From Pseudomonas sp. PH1b (lineage in GTDB: Bacteria > Pseudomonadota > Gammaproteobacteria > Pseudomonadales > Pseudomonadaceae), in the NCBI RefSeq assembly GCF_000633395.1, contig NZ_AYMU01000026.1:1-45937 (forward strand): 45,937 bases of DNA. The letters are read 5' to 3'. Each line of letters opens with the position of its first letter. Position 1 is the stretch's first letter. The translations under genes were made by a program, and so were the position numbers. This document shows, one piece after another, positions 34,610 to 43,301 of this stretch. The notes below the pieces were generated by a model that was not told where the DNA came from, ran no database searches, and was given only the letters and a program-made list of their open reading frames with translations.

Positions 34610-36054
34610 GCACCGCAGCACGTTTGGCCGTGGCCGGCCTCGGCCTGCTGCTCTCGGCTTGCCAGATGGTCGGGCCGTACTACCAGGTGCCCAAGGACGC
34701 TGCACTGCAACGCCCGGACCTGCAGGGCGAGTTGACGGCCAAGGGCGCGCCTGTGGTCTCGGCGCCGGTGCCCGCCGACTGGTGGCGCCTGTACCGGGAC
34801 CCGCGCCTGGACCAGTTGGTGCAACAGGCCCTGGCCTCCAACACCGATCTGCGAGTCGCAGCCGCCAACCTGTCCCGGGCCCGCGCCCAGGTGGATGAAG
34901 CCCAGGCGGCCGGCGGCTGGAGCGGCGGGGTCAAGGCCGGCGTCGAACGCTTGCAGGAGTCGGGTGAAGCCTTCCTGCTGCCGGAGAAAGTACCGGTGGC
35001 CAACGTTGGCAACCTGTCCATCAGCACCTCCTATCAGTTCGACCTGTTCGGCACCCTGGCGCGGGGCATCGAGGCGGCCCAGGCCAATGCCGACGCCACC
35101 CAGGCCGCGGCGGATATCGCACGCATCACCCTGGTGGCGGATGTGGTCCGGGCCTACACCCAGGTTTGTGCGGCCAACGAAGAGCGCGAAATCGCCGAAC
35201 ACTCCCTGAGCCTGCAAGCCCAGAGCACCGAACTGACCCAGCGCCTGCGCGATGCCGGGCGTGGCGACGAAACCCAGGTCACCCGCTCACAGACCCAGTT
35301 CAAGTCCCTGCGTGCCGACCTGCCGCGCTACGAGGCGGCGCGCCAATCGGCGTTGTTCCGCCTGTCGATGCTGTTGGCCAGGCCGGTTGAGCAACTGCCC
35401 GCGGGCACTGCCGGTTGCGCCGAACTGCCGCACATCACCCAGTTGCTGCCGGTGGGCGACGGCGCGGCGCTGCTCAAGCGCCGGCCGGATGTACGCCAGG
35501 CCGAGCGCCGCCTGGCGGCCGCCACGGCCGAGATTGGTGTTGCCACCGGAGCCCTGTATCCCGACATCAGCATCGGCGCGACCGTCGGTACCGTGGGCAT
35601 CCTCGACAACCTCGGCAAGGCCTCCACCAACCGGTGGGGCTTCGGCCCGCTGATCAGCTGGACGGTACCGGCCAATGGGGCCCGCGAGCGGATCCACGAA
35701 GCCGAGGCCACGAGCCAGGGCGCTCTGGCACATTTCGACGGGGTGGTGCTCAACGCCATTCGGGAAACCCAGACCGGCCTGGCCCAGTACAGTGCCCAAC
35801 TGCAGCGCCGCGATGCCCTGGCGGACGCCGAGCAGTCGGCGCAGCAGGCGGCGGATCAGACCCACCGCTTCTATCAGGCCGGGCGCGCATCATTTCTCGC
35901 GGACCTGCAAGCCACCCGTACCTACACCGATATGCGCGCGCAGCTAGCGTCGGCCAATACCCAGGTGGCGATGAGCCAGATCGATCTGTTCCTGGCCCTG
36001 GGCGGTGGTTGGGAAAGCGGACGAACGCAAGGGGCGCAACACGCGAAACCCTGA
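34606..36054 (+). CDS. Outer-membrane factor lipoprotein of the FUSC pump
   Basis: This NodT/OprM-type outer-membrane channel completes the tripartite aromatic-acid type pump. The 482-residue product has a short lipoprotein signal with lipobox LLSAC (Cys 19), then two OEP repeats (DWWRLYRDPRLDQLVQQAL, TSYQFDLFGTLARGIEAA, LLKRRPDVRQAERRLAAATAEIG). It overlaps the HlyD stop by 4 bp. In contrast to the factor at 18842, its N-terminus is of normal length. It is followed by the stem-loop at 36067. Confidence 0.92.
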   Translation: MSTAARLAVAGLGLLLSACQMVGPYYQVPKDAALQRPDLQGELTAKGAPVVSAPVPADWWRLYRDPRLDQLVQQALASNTDLRVAAANLSRARAQVDEAQAAGGWSGGVKAGVERLQESGEAFLLPEKVPVANVGNLSISTSYQFDLFGTLARGIEAAQANADATQAAADIARITLVADVVRAYTQVCAANEEREIAEHSLSLQAQSTELTQRLRDAGRGDETQVTRSQTQFKSLRADLPRYEAARQSALFRLSMLLARPVEQLPAGTAGCAELPHITQLLPVGDGAALLKRRPDVRQAERRLAAATAEIGVATGALYPDISIGATVGTVGILDNLGKASTNRWGFGPLISWTVPANGARERIHEAEATSQGALAHFDGVVLNAIRETQTGLAQYSAQLQRRDALADAEQSAQQAADQTHRFYQAGRASFLADLQATRTYTDMRAQLASANTQVAMSQIDLFLALGGGWESGRTQGAQHAKP

Positions 36055-36066
36055 GGCCGTTGCTAT

Positions 36067-36120
36067 GCTTTGATCAGTTGGCAAGGCGCCGCGTGCAACG
36101 CGCCTTCCAGCGCTCAAAGC
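36067..36120 (+). other. Long stem-loop between the efflux operon and the next gene
   Basis: Outer arms GCTTTGA (36067-36073) and TCAAAGC (36114-36120) enclose GTTGG/CCAGC (with one G-U pair) and inner arms AAGGCGC (36083-36089) and GCGCCTT (36100-36106) around a 10-nt loop. No U-run follows, so it is not a standard terminator. It ends 26 nt before the next ATG and may act as a processing site or leader structure. Confidence 0.6.
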
Positions 36121-36146
36121 ATGCGATGGTCATGGGGATTCCAATA

Positions 36147-36782
36147 ATGAAAAACCCTTATGCTCCGGGCTTCTGGTGCGCGCTCTGCGCCCTGGTGCTG
36201 CTGTCTGCCACTTACTTCTACGGCATCATGCTGGCCCACCAGATCGACAAGGCCCTGGTGTTCCTCGACAGCGCCAGTGCGCTGATTGCAGTGATGGCCA
36301 TCGGCGTGGTGGCCTGGGCCTCGTTTCAGGGCCAGAAAATCAAGAAAAGACAACTCGAGCAAAGCAAGACCCTGGTGGTCATCTGGGACACCAAGGTGGC
36401 CCTGCGCCGGGTCGAGACCGTATTCGACCGTTACTTCTGGGGCAGCTACTGGCAACCGGGGCGAACCTTCGCCGAAGTCATGGGCGAACTCACCGGCACC
36501 CCGCTGGAGAAGAGCCTGGAAGCCCTGAAGAAGCAGTGCATGCTGCTCGATAAACAGGCCGATGACGGGCGTCACTGGTTGAACAATGCCCGTGAGCTGT
36601 CGGATGTGGCCACCGCCATGGCCCGGGAGCGCTATCAGCTGGACTTTTGCGATCCCCGTGGCGAGTCCCGTGGCAACAGCACGGTGATCGACCGGGATTT
36701 CGAAGTGCTGGTGTACACCTGGAGCGCCCGGCTCAAGAGCTTCGACCACCAGCTCGACGCCCTGGAGCTCGAATACGCCTAA
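36147..36782 (+). CDS. Uncharacterised two-helix membrane protein
   Basis: I do not recognise this protein. It has 211 residues. Two transmembrane segments lie near the N-terminus (about 8-28, FWCALCALVLLSATYFYGIM, and 42-58, IAVMAIGVVAWASF), followed by a charged helical cytoplasmic domain (about 60-211) with an aromatic block RYFWGSYWQPGRTF. ATG at 36147 has GGGGA 8 bp upstream; the longer frame from 35415 is a shadow of the outer-membrane factor. It is followed by a terminator-like repeat at 36788-36860, so it is probably expressed alone. Confidence 0.75.
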   Translation: MKNPYAPGFWCALCALVLLSATYFYGIMLAHQIDKALVFLDSASALIAVMAIGVVAWASFQGQKIKKRQLEQSKTLVVIWDTKVALRRVETVFDRYFWGSYWQPGRTFAEVMGELTGTPLEKSLEALKKQCMLLDKQADDGRHWLNNARELSDVATAMARERYQLDFCDPRGESRGNSTVIDRDFEVLVYTWSARLKSFDHQLDALELEYA

Positions 36783-36787
36783 GCTCC

Positions 36788-36860
36788 AAGCCGCAAGCCG
36801 CAAGCCGCAAGCCGCAAGCCGCAAGCTAGATGCTTGATGCTTGCGGCGGCTTGTTTTTTT
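36788..36860 (+). terminator. Terminator-like hairpin with a 7-bp tandem repeat
   Basis: AAGCCGC is repeated five times without error at 36788-36822, flanked by related AAGCTCC and AAGCTAG units. Complementary GCTTGCGG and CGGCTT follow, then TTTTTTT at 36854-36860. The right arm can pair with several registers of the repeat. It starts 6 bp after the stop of the preceding gene and is probably its intrinsic terminator. Confidence 0.75.
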
Positions 36861-36994
36861 ACATTCAAACATTGGGCCCGATCCGGTTGCCGGTGGTAAT
36901 CTTCGCCCGTTTTACGCGGAGTCGAGCCGCGACCCGTCATGGGTTCAGGGAAGACGACCACACCTTCAAACAACGGATATTGATCGGGTCATAC

Positions 36995-38497
36995 ATGAAT
37001 AAGTCAGCAGGCGTACTGTTAGGAATCGTCGTCGCGGTAGGTGCCATCAGTGTCGGCGGCGCCTGGTACACCGGCTCCAAGCTGGAAGGGGTTCTGCAGC
37101 AGCAGATCGTCGAGAGCAACAAGGAACTGCAGGCAGCGCTGCTCGGCTACGACGCCACGGCCACGCTGGAGCTGGTGTCCCTGGATCGCGGCCTGCTGAG
37201 CAGCAATGCCCGCTATCGCTTCACGGGCCACGGTGATGTGTTCCGCGGTGACCTGGAGTTGATGATCGCCGACCACATCGAGCACGGTCCGCTGCCCTTC
37301 TCGCGGTTGATCCGCTTCAAGTGGCTGCCAGTCATGGCTTCCAGCCATTACGAGCTGGAGAATAATTCGCAGACCGACAAATGGTTTGCTGCCACCAAGG
37401 GCGTTGCCCCGTTCAAGGGCGTGGTCAATGTCGGCTACGACCTGTCCGCCGAGGGCACCCTGGATTTCACGCCGATGGAACTGGCCCTGGATGAGCAGAA
37501 CAACCTCAAGTTCTCCGGCCTGAACGCCACTTTCAGCGTTAGCGAAAACCGCCGCAAGGCCAAGGTCGACGGCTACATGGACAGCCTGAGCCTGTTCCTC
37601 AGCTCGCCGGACAAGGCCCCGCTCAAGTTGGAGATCAACGGCCTGACCCTGGCCAGCAATCTGCAGAAGAGCAGCTTCGACTACTACCTGGGCCAGAACA
37701 CCCTGGAACTCAGCGGCCTCAAGGCCACCTTCGGCGACAAGCAGTCGGTGCTGACCCTGAAGAACTTCGAACAGAAGACCAGCAGTGAAGAAACCGGCAG
37801 TACCGTGGCCGGTCGCGCGGACTACCGGGTGGGCGAGATTGCCTTCGACGACAAGAAGGTTGGCTCGGCCGAAATGCTCTGGAGCATGAAGAACCTCGAC
37901 AGCCAGGGCATGCTCGACCTGATGCAGGTCTACCAGACTGTGTTGCAGCCGTATCAGAAGGCGGCCACCGAGGCCAATGCCGAGGGCGAGCCCGCGCCGG
38001 AACTGCAAATGACCGACGCCGAGCAGGTCAAGGTACGTGCCGCGGTGAACAAGGTCCTGGAAGCCAAGCCGCAGATCGCCCTGGAAAGCCTGGCGCTCAA
38101 GACCGGTAGCGGTGAAAGCCGCTTCAGCCTGAGCCTGGACCTGACCAAGCCGCAGAACCTGGAACTGCCACCGGCCGAGCTGGGCAAGCAACTGATCAGC
38201 CAGCTGGATGCCAAGCTGTCGCTGTCCAAGCCGATGGTGGCGGACATCGCAGCGATGCAGGCCCAGGCCGAAGGCCAGACCGATGCCAAGCTGATCGCCG
38301 AGCAAAGTGCCGCTACCGCAGAAATGCTCAGCGCCATGGCCCTGGCCACCCAGTTGGCGAAGCTGGAAGGCAGTGACGTGGTGTCGTCCCTGCACTACGC
38401 CAACAATGAAGTGAATTTCAACGGCCAGAAAATGACCGTTGAACAGTTCGTTGGTTTTGTCATGAGCAAACTGGGGGGCGCTGGCGCCCTGCAGTAA
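36995..38497 (+). CDS. DUF945 (YdgA-family) envelope protein
   Basis: A 500-residue protein of the DUF945/YdgA family, of unknown biochemical role. An uncleaved-looking hydrophobic N-terminus (about 5-24, AGVLLGIVVAVGAISVGGAWY) is followed by the family start YTGSKLEGVLQQQIVESNKEL. A large beta-rich periplasmic domain and a Gln/Ala-rich helical C-terminal third follow. ATG at 36995 starts the hydrophobic segment directly; the upstream frame from 36830 runs through the terminator and is rejected. The ribosome site is weak (CGGG). It is monocistronic: a terminator lies before it and a strong hairpin after it. Confidence 0.87.
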   Translation: MNKSAGVLLGIVVAVGAISVGGAWYTGSKLEGVLQQQIVESNKELQAALLGYDATATLELVSLDRGLLSSNARYRFTGHGDVFRGDLELMIADHIEHGPLPFSRLIRFKWLPVMASSHYELENNSQTDKWFAATKGVAPFKGVVNVGYDLSAEGTLDFTPMELALDEQNNLKFSGLNATFSVSENRRKAKVDGYMDSLSLFLSSPDKAPLKLEINGLTLASNLQKSSFDYYLGQNTLELSGLKATFGDKQSVLTLKNFEQKTSSEETGSTVAGRADYRVGEIAFDDKKVGSAEMLWSMKNLDSQGMLDLMQVYQTVLQPYQKAATEANAEGEPAPELQMTDAEQVKVRAAVNKVLEAKPQIALESLALKTGSGESRFSLSLDLTKPQNLELPPAELGKQLISQLDAKLSLSKPMVADIAAMQAQAEGQTDAKLIAEQSAATAEMLSAMALATQLAKLEGSDVVSSLHYANNEVNFNGQKMTVEQFVGFVMSKLGGAGALQ

Positions 38498-38538
38498 GCC
38501 TGCGCGGGTCGCCCTGGGCGACCTTCGACGTTGCCTCC

Positions 38539-38577
38539 CGACGCCCGGCGCTGTGCATTGGCACAGGCCGGGCGTCG
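38539..38577 (+). terminator. Strong hairpin after the DUF945 gene
   Basis: CGACGCCCGG (38539-38548) pairs with CCGGGCGTCG (38568-38577), and inner CTGTGC (38551-38556) with GCACAG (38561-38566) around ATTG. There is no U-tract, so it may pause polymerase or stabilise the 3' end rather than terminate alone. Confidence 0.55.
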
Positions 38578-38689
38578 TGCTGTCTGGTGTTTATGGTCTG
38601 ATTTTGGCGCCATTGGCGAGCCCTGAAGGGCCGCCGCGTGGCTTGAAGCGCTGATTCTGAATAATTATGGCGTTTGCAATTCTCGACTA

Positions 38690-38808
38690 ACCTTCGTGGA
38701 AGAATTCTCCGGGAAAGCTTTGCCGGATTGTTTGTTCCCGCTTCCCGACGCCTTGCAGGGCAGGGGAGTGCGCAGAGCTCCGGCTTGCTACGTAAGGATG
38801 CTGAAGAA
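38690..38808 (+). promoter_or_regulatory. pgaA leader with five GGA motifs (possible Rsm/Csr sites)
   Basis: GGA triplets occur at 38698, 38712, 38725, 38765 and 38796; the last sits in TAAGGATG, close to the RsmA/CsrA motif CANGGAYG, and coincides with the likely ribosome site of pgaA. E. coli pgaA is repressed by CsrA through several leader sites. Binding here is inference, and the transcript start is not known. Confidence 0.4.
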
Positions 38809-41286
38809 ATGCCACGCACTGCTCATCCCGCTCGCCGTTGTGGTCTACGTCCGCTGTTTCGCCTGGCGCTGTGCAGCCAACTGCTCTGGCCTGGGCTCGC
38901 CTGCGCCGATGCGGCCTATGACCAACTGATCATCCAGGCCCGGGCCGGCAGCTATGCCCCGGCGCTGACACATCTGCGCCAGGTCCCGACCAGTGCTCTG
39001 AACAACGGGTTGGTCAGTGATCACTTGCAGATCGCCAGTTGGGCCGGACTCGACGCCGAAGTGGTCAAGGTCTATGAAACCCAGGGGCGTAACCGTGTGC
39101 TGCCGGTGCAGGCACTGACGGCCACGGCCCGGGCCTATCGCAACCTCAAGCAGTGGGACAACGCCACCCGGCTCTATCGCCAGGCGCTGGAGCGCGATCC
39201 GCAGAACCCCGACCTGCAACTGGGCCTGGCCCTGACCCAGGCCGATGCCGGCCAGCCAGCAGAAGCGGTGGCCCGAGCCCGGGCCCTGGTGGCGGCCAAG
39301 CCTGACGACCCGTCGCGGCGCCTGGCCCTGGGCTACGCGCTGACCCGCGCCAACCTGCCTTACGACGCCCTGGCCGAGTACGACCAGGCCTTGCTCCGCG
39401 CCGGCGACAAGCCCGAGGTGATCCGTGAATACATCTATGCCCTGCAGCGGGCCCGTTTACCGGAGCCGGCCCTGCGCCTGGCCCTCAAGCATCCGGGGCT
39501 GATCGACCCGGTCATCCAGCGGCGGATTCAGGCTGACCTGGCGGCCGAACGGGTGCGCTTGTCGGAGCTGGCCAGCCGCAGTGAAAAGGAACGCTTTGTG
39601 GTGGCCGATCGTGCCCTGGCCGACTACGACGCGCTGTTTGCCGCCTGGAGCAAGGATCCCCAGGCCCAGGAAGACCTGACCCGCTGGCGCATCGACCGCA
39701 TGGGCGCCCTCAAGTCCCGGGCGCGCACCGCAGAAGTGCTCAGCGAGTACGAGCAATTGACTGCCGCCGGCGTGGCCATCCCCACCTATGCCCTGCGCTG
39801 GGTGGCTTCGGCCTACCTGGATCAGCGTCAGCCGGAAGCCGCTGCCGACCTCTATCGCCGGGTGCTCAGCGCGCCGGACGCCGACCGTGGCAACCGGGTC
39901 GAAGACACCACGGCGCTGTACTACGCGCTGCTGGAAAGCGAGCAGCCCGAAGCGGCCCAGAAAGTCGCCAATGACCTGGCCAACAGCGAACCCCAGCGCA
40001 TTCAGCTCACCGGCCAGACGGTTGGCGATCCCAACGACGACTGGCTGGATGCACAACTGTTGGCGGCCCAGGCCGGCACCTACGGCAATAATCTGCCCGA
40101 CAGCGAGCAGCGCCTGGAGGACCTGGTGAGCAAGGCCCCGGGCGACGTCAGCGTGCGCCTGGCCCAGGCCAACCTGTACCTGGCCCGGGACTGGCCGCGT
40201 CGTGCGGAAAACCTGCTCAAGGAAACCGAAAGCGTGGCGCCGCGGGATATCGGCCTGGAAGTGGCCCAGGGGCATACCGCCCAGGACCTGCAGGAATGGC
40301 GGCAACTGGACGCCTTGACCGACGACGTGGTCGCGCGTTTTCCGGAGAACCGCTCGGTGCAGCGCCTGGCCCGCGAGCGTGAAGTGCACGACATGGCCGA
40401 GCTGCGCGTTTCGACCTATGGCGGCAAGAGTTACGGCGGTGGCAGCAATGGCGCCGGGGCCGTGGCCGGGAGCCGCGACTTTGGCATTGAGACCCGGCTC
40501 TACAGCCCGCCCATCGACGAAGACTGGCGGGTGTTTGGCGGTGCCGGCTACGCCACCGGCGATTTCCAGGAAGGTACCGGTCATCACCGTTGGCAGGTGC
40601 TGGGGGTGGAGCGGCGCACCCGTGACATGACCCTGGAAGCGGAAGTCTCCAACCATTCCTACGGTTTCGGCGACAAGATGGGCGCCCGGGTGTCCCTGGC
40701 CCGGGACATCGACGACCACTGGCAATACGGCGGCAGCCTCGACTACCTCTCTGCCACTACTCCGCTGCGGGCCCTCAACAGCGACATCAGCGCCAACGGC
40801 GGCAGCGCCTTCCTGCGCTGGCGCGCCAATGAAAGCCGGGAATGGAAGCTGTCCATGAGCCCTTCGCATTTCAGCGATGGCAACAACCGCTTCGAAGCGC
40901 TGCTCACGGGGCGTGAAGGGGTTTACCGCTCGCCCGAGGTCCAGGTCGATCTGGGCCTGGAAGTGGGCGCCAGTCACAACACCCTGGATGACACGCCCTA
41001 CTTCAACCCCAAGGCGGACTTCAGCGTCCTGCCGACGGTCAGCGTCAACCACGTGCTCTATCACCGCTACGAAACCTCCTGGAGCCAGCAATTCCAGGTC
41101 GGCGCCGGTACCTACACCCAGCGCGACTACTCCACCGGCGGCATCGGCCTGCTCAGCTACGGCCAGCGCTACAGCTGGAATGACGTGTTCGATATCGGAG
41201 CCGTGCTGAGCGTGATCAACCGACCTTACGACGGCGATCGGGAAACCGATCTGCGCCTGGCCGTCGACCTTACCTACCGCTTCTAG
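38809..41286 (+). CDS. pgaA: PgaA, outer-membrane PNAG exporter
   Basis: This outer-membrane porin exports poly-beta-1,6-N-acetylglucosamine. The 825-residue preprotein (close to E. coli PgaA) has a signal peptide ending GLACA, a periplasmic TPR superhelix (about 30-510, for example TARAYRNLKQWDNATRLYRQALERDPQNPDLQ) and a C-terminal 16-strand barrel (about 530-825) ending LAVDLTYRF with terminal Phe. ATG at 38809 is preferred over the long frame from 38674 because it directly begins the signal peptide and has AAGGA and GAAGAA upstream. It is the first gene of pgaABCD; pgaB follows after 14 bp. Confidence 0.94.
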   Translation: MPRTAHPARRCGLRPLFRLALCSQLLWPGLACADAAYDQLIIQARAGSYAPALTHLRQVPTSALNNGLVSDHLQIASWAGLDAEVVKVYETQGRNRVLPVQALTATARAYRNLKQWDNATRLYRQALERDPQNPDLQLGLALTQADAGQPAEAVARARALVAAKPDDPSRRLALGYALTRANLPYDALAEYDQALLRAGDKPEVIREYIYALQRARLPEPALRLALKHPGLIDPVIQRRIQADLAAERVRLSELASRSEKERFVVADRALADYDALFAAWSKDPQAQEDLTRWRIDRMGALKSRARTAEVLSEYEQLTAAGVAIPTYALRWVASAYLDQRQPEAAADLYRRVLSAPDADRGNRVEDTTALYYALLESEQPEAAQKVANDLANSEPQRIQLTGQTVGDPNDDWLDAQLLAAQAGTYGNNLPDSEQRLEDLVSKAPGDVSVRLAQANLYLARDWPRRAENLLKETESVAPRDIGLEVAQGHTAQDLQEWRQLDALTDDVVARFPENRSVQRLAREREVHDMAELRVSTYGGKSYGGGSNGAGAVAGSRDFGIETRLYSPPIDEDWRVFGGAGYATGDFQEGTGHHRWQVLGVERRTRDMTLEAEVSNHSYGFGDKMGARVSLARDIDDHWQYGGSLDYLSATTPLRALNSDISANGGSAFLRWRANESREWKLSMSPSHFSDGNNRFEALLTGREGVYRSPEVQVDLGLEVGASHNTLDDTPYFNPKADFSVLPTVSVNHVLYHRYETSWSQQFQVGAGTYTQRDYSTGGIGLLSYGQRYSWNDVFDIGAVLSVINRPYDGDRETDLRLAVDLTYRF

Positions 41287-41300
41287 AGAAGAGTGTGACG

Positions 41301-43298
41301 ATGCGCCTGATCAACCGTTGCATCCTCCTGCTGGGCGTGCTGCTGCTCAGCGCCTGTTCCCAGCCCGCGGCGGACTTCGTCACGCCGGCGCAGCGGCCGC
41401 TGCCGAACCCTGAAGCGCCGTGGCCGAAGAACCATGTACTGGGCATCGCCTACCACGACATCGAGGACCGCGACCCGGATCAGCGGGTGGTGGCGGTGCG
41501 TACCGAGCGGATGATCCAGCAATTGGCCTGGCTGCGAGAGAACGGTTACCAGCCGGTGACGGTGGACCAGATCCTGGCGGCCCGCAACGGCGGCCCGGAG
41601 CTGCCGGCCAAGGCCATCCTGCTGAGTTTCGACGACGGCTATTCAAGCTTCTACACCCGGGTGATGCCGGTGCTGCGCAGCTATCGTTGGCATGCGCTGC
41701 TGGCGCCAGTGGGCACCTGGATCGATACCCCGGCCGACCAGCCGGTGAACTTTGCCGGTGAACTGCGGCCCCGCTCCCAGTTCCTGACCTGGGCACAGGT
41801 GCGTGAAGTGGCGCATTCCGGGCTGGTGGAAATTGCCGCCCACACTGATCGCAGCCACCTGGGCATCCTCGCCAACCCCCAAGGCAACCTGCAGCCGGCG
41901 GCGGCGACTCGGCGCTATGACGCCGCCACCGGCCGCTATGAAAGCGAGGCGGACTTCCAGGCGCGGATGCGCCAGGACGTGAGTACCATCTCGGACAAGA
42001 TCCTGGCGGTGGCCGGCTATCGCCCGCGAGTCTGGGTCTGGCCCTATGGCACCGCCGATGGTTCGACCCTGCAAGTGGTCGACAGCCAGGGTTACAAGAT
42101 GGCCCTGACCCTCGATGACGGCCTCGACAGCCTCGACAACCTGATGAGCAGCCCGCGCTTCCTGGTGGTCTCCGATCCGGACGGCATGCACTTCTCCAAC
42201 AGCATCGTCGGGGCCGAGACCGCGGCCCCCATGCGTGTGGTGCATGTGGACCTGGACAACGTCTACGACCCGGATCCCAAGCAGCAGGAGATCAACCTCG
42301 GCAAGCTGGTGCAGCGCATGGCCGATCTGGGGGCCAATACCGTGTTCCTTCAGGCCTTTGCCGATCCGAAGGGCGATGGCCTGGTGCAGTCGCTGTACTT
42401 CCCCAACCGCCACCTGCCGGTGCGTGCCGACCTGTTCGACCGGGTCGCCTGGCAATTGCGCACTCGGGCCCACGTCAAGGTCTACGCCTGGATGCCGGTG
42501 CTCAGCTTCGCCCTGGATCCGCGACTGCCACGGGTCACCCGTTGGGACCCGGCCACCGGCCAGACCGCCATCGACCCGAAACAGTATCAGCGGCTATCGC
42601 CCTTCGACCCGCAGGTACGGCGCCTGATTGGCGACCTGTACGAAGACCTGGCCCGCCTGACCTCGGTGGACGGCATCCTGTTCCACGACGACGCCGTGCT
42701 TTCGGATTTCGAAGACGCCAGCCCTGAAGCACTGCGCGCCTACGCTGCCCAGGGCCTGCCGGCGAACATCGCCGGCCTGCGCGATGATCCGGCCACCCTG
42801 CAGCGCTGGACCCGTTTCAAGAGCCGCTACCTGATCGACTTCACCCACGAACTGACCGCCAAGGTCCGGGCGATTCGCGGGCCTCAGGTGCAGACCGCAC
42901 GCAACCTGTTCGCCGAGCCGATCATCAATCCCCAGAGTGAGGCCTGGTTCGCCCAGAACCTCGACGACTTCCTGGTCAGCTACGACTGGACCGCTCCCAT
43001 GGCCATGCCGCTGATGGAAGGGCAGAGCCCGCGGGCCTCCGGGCCCTGGCTGGAGGCGCTGGTGGACCAGGTACGGAGCCGGCCCGGTGCCTTGCAGCGC
43101 ACGGTGTTCGAGCTTCAGGCCCGGGATTGGACGCAGCAACCGGCCAGTGACCTGTCCGCCGAACAGATGGCCGACTGGATGGGCCGGCTCAAGCGTCAGG
43201 GCGCGACCAACTTTGGCTACTACCCGGACAACTTCCTCGACAACCTTCCGGACCTGAAAACCCTGCGGCCCGCACTCTCCAACAAATGGAGCCCTTGA
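41301..43298 (+). CDS. pgaB: PgaB, PNAG N-deacetylase lipoprotein
   Basis: This periplasmic outer-membrane lipoprotein partly deacetylates PNAG before export and cleaves it with its second domain. The 665-residue product has lipobox LLSAC (Cys 19). The CE4 domain has FDDGY (D111, D112) and H181/H186 in AAHTDRSH, the metal-binding set in the same spacing as E. coli PgaB. The C-terminal GH153-type domain (about 310-665) retains GILFHDDAVLSDFED with the acidic residues used by this hydrolase. ATG at 41301 is preferred over GTG at 41295 on ribosome-site spacing (GAAGAG). Confidence 0.94.
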   Translation: MRLINRCILLLGVLLLSACSQPAADFVTPAQRPLPNPEAPWPKNHVLGIAYHDIEDRDPDQRVVAVRTERMIQQLAWLRENGYQPVTVDQILAARNGGPELPAKAILLSFDDGYSSFYTRVMPVLRSYRWHALLAPVGTWIDTPADQPVNFAGELRPRSQFLTWAQVREVAHSGLVEIAAHTDRSHLGILANPQGNLQPAAATRRYDAATGRYESEADFQARMRQDVSTISDKILAVAGYRPRVWVWPYGTADGSTLQVVDSQGYKMALTLDDGLDSLDNLMSSPRFLVVSDPDGMHFSNSIVGAETAAPMRVVHVDLDNVYDPDPKQQEINLGKLVQRMADLGANTVFLQAFADPKGDGLVQSLYFPNRHLPVRADLFDRVAWQLRTRAHVKVYAWMPVLSFALDPRLPRVTRWDPATGQTAIDPKQYQRLSPFDPQVRRLIGDLYEDLARLTSVDGILFHDDAVLSDFEDASPEALRAYAAQGLPANIAGLRDDPATLQRWTRFKSRYLIDFTHELTAKVRAIRGPQVQTARNLFAEPIINPQSEAWFAQNLDDFLVSYDWTAPMAMPLMEGQSPRASGPWLEALVDQVRSRPGALQRTVFELQARDWTQQPASDLSAEQMADWMGRLKRQGATNFGYYPDNFLDNLPDLKTLRPALSNKWSP

Positions 43299-43301
43299 AT
43301 C

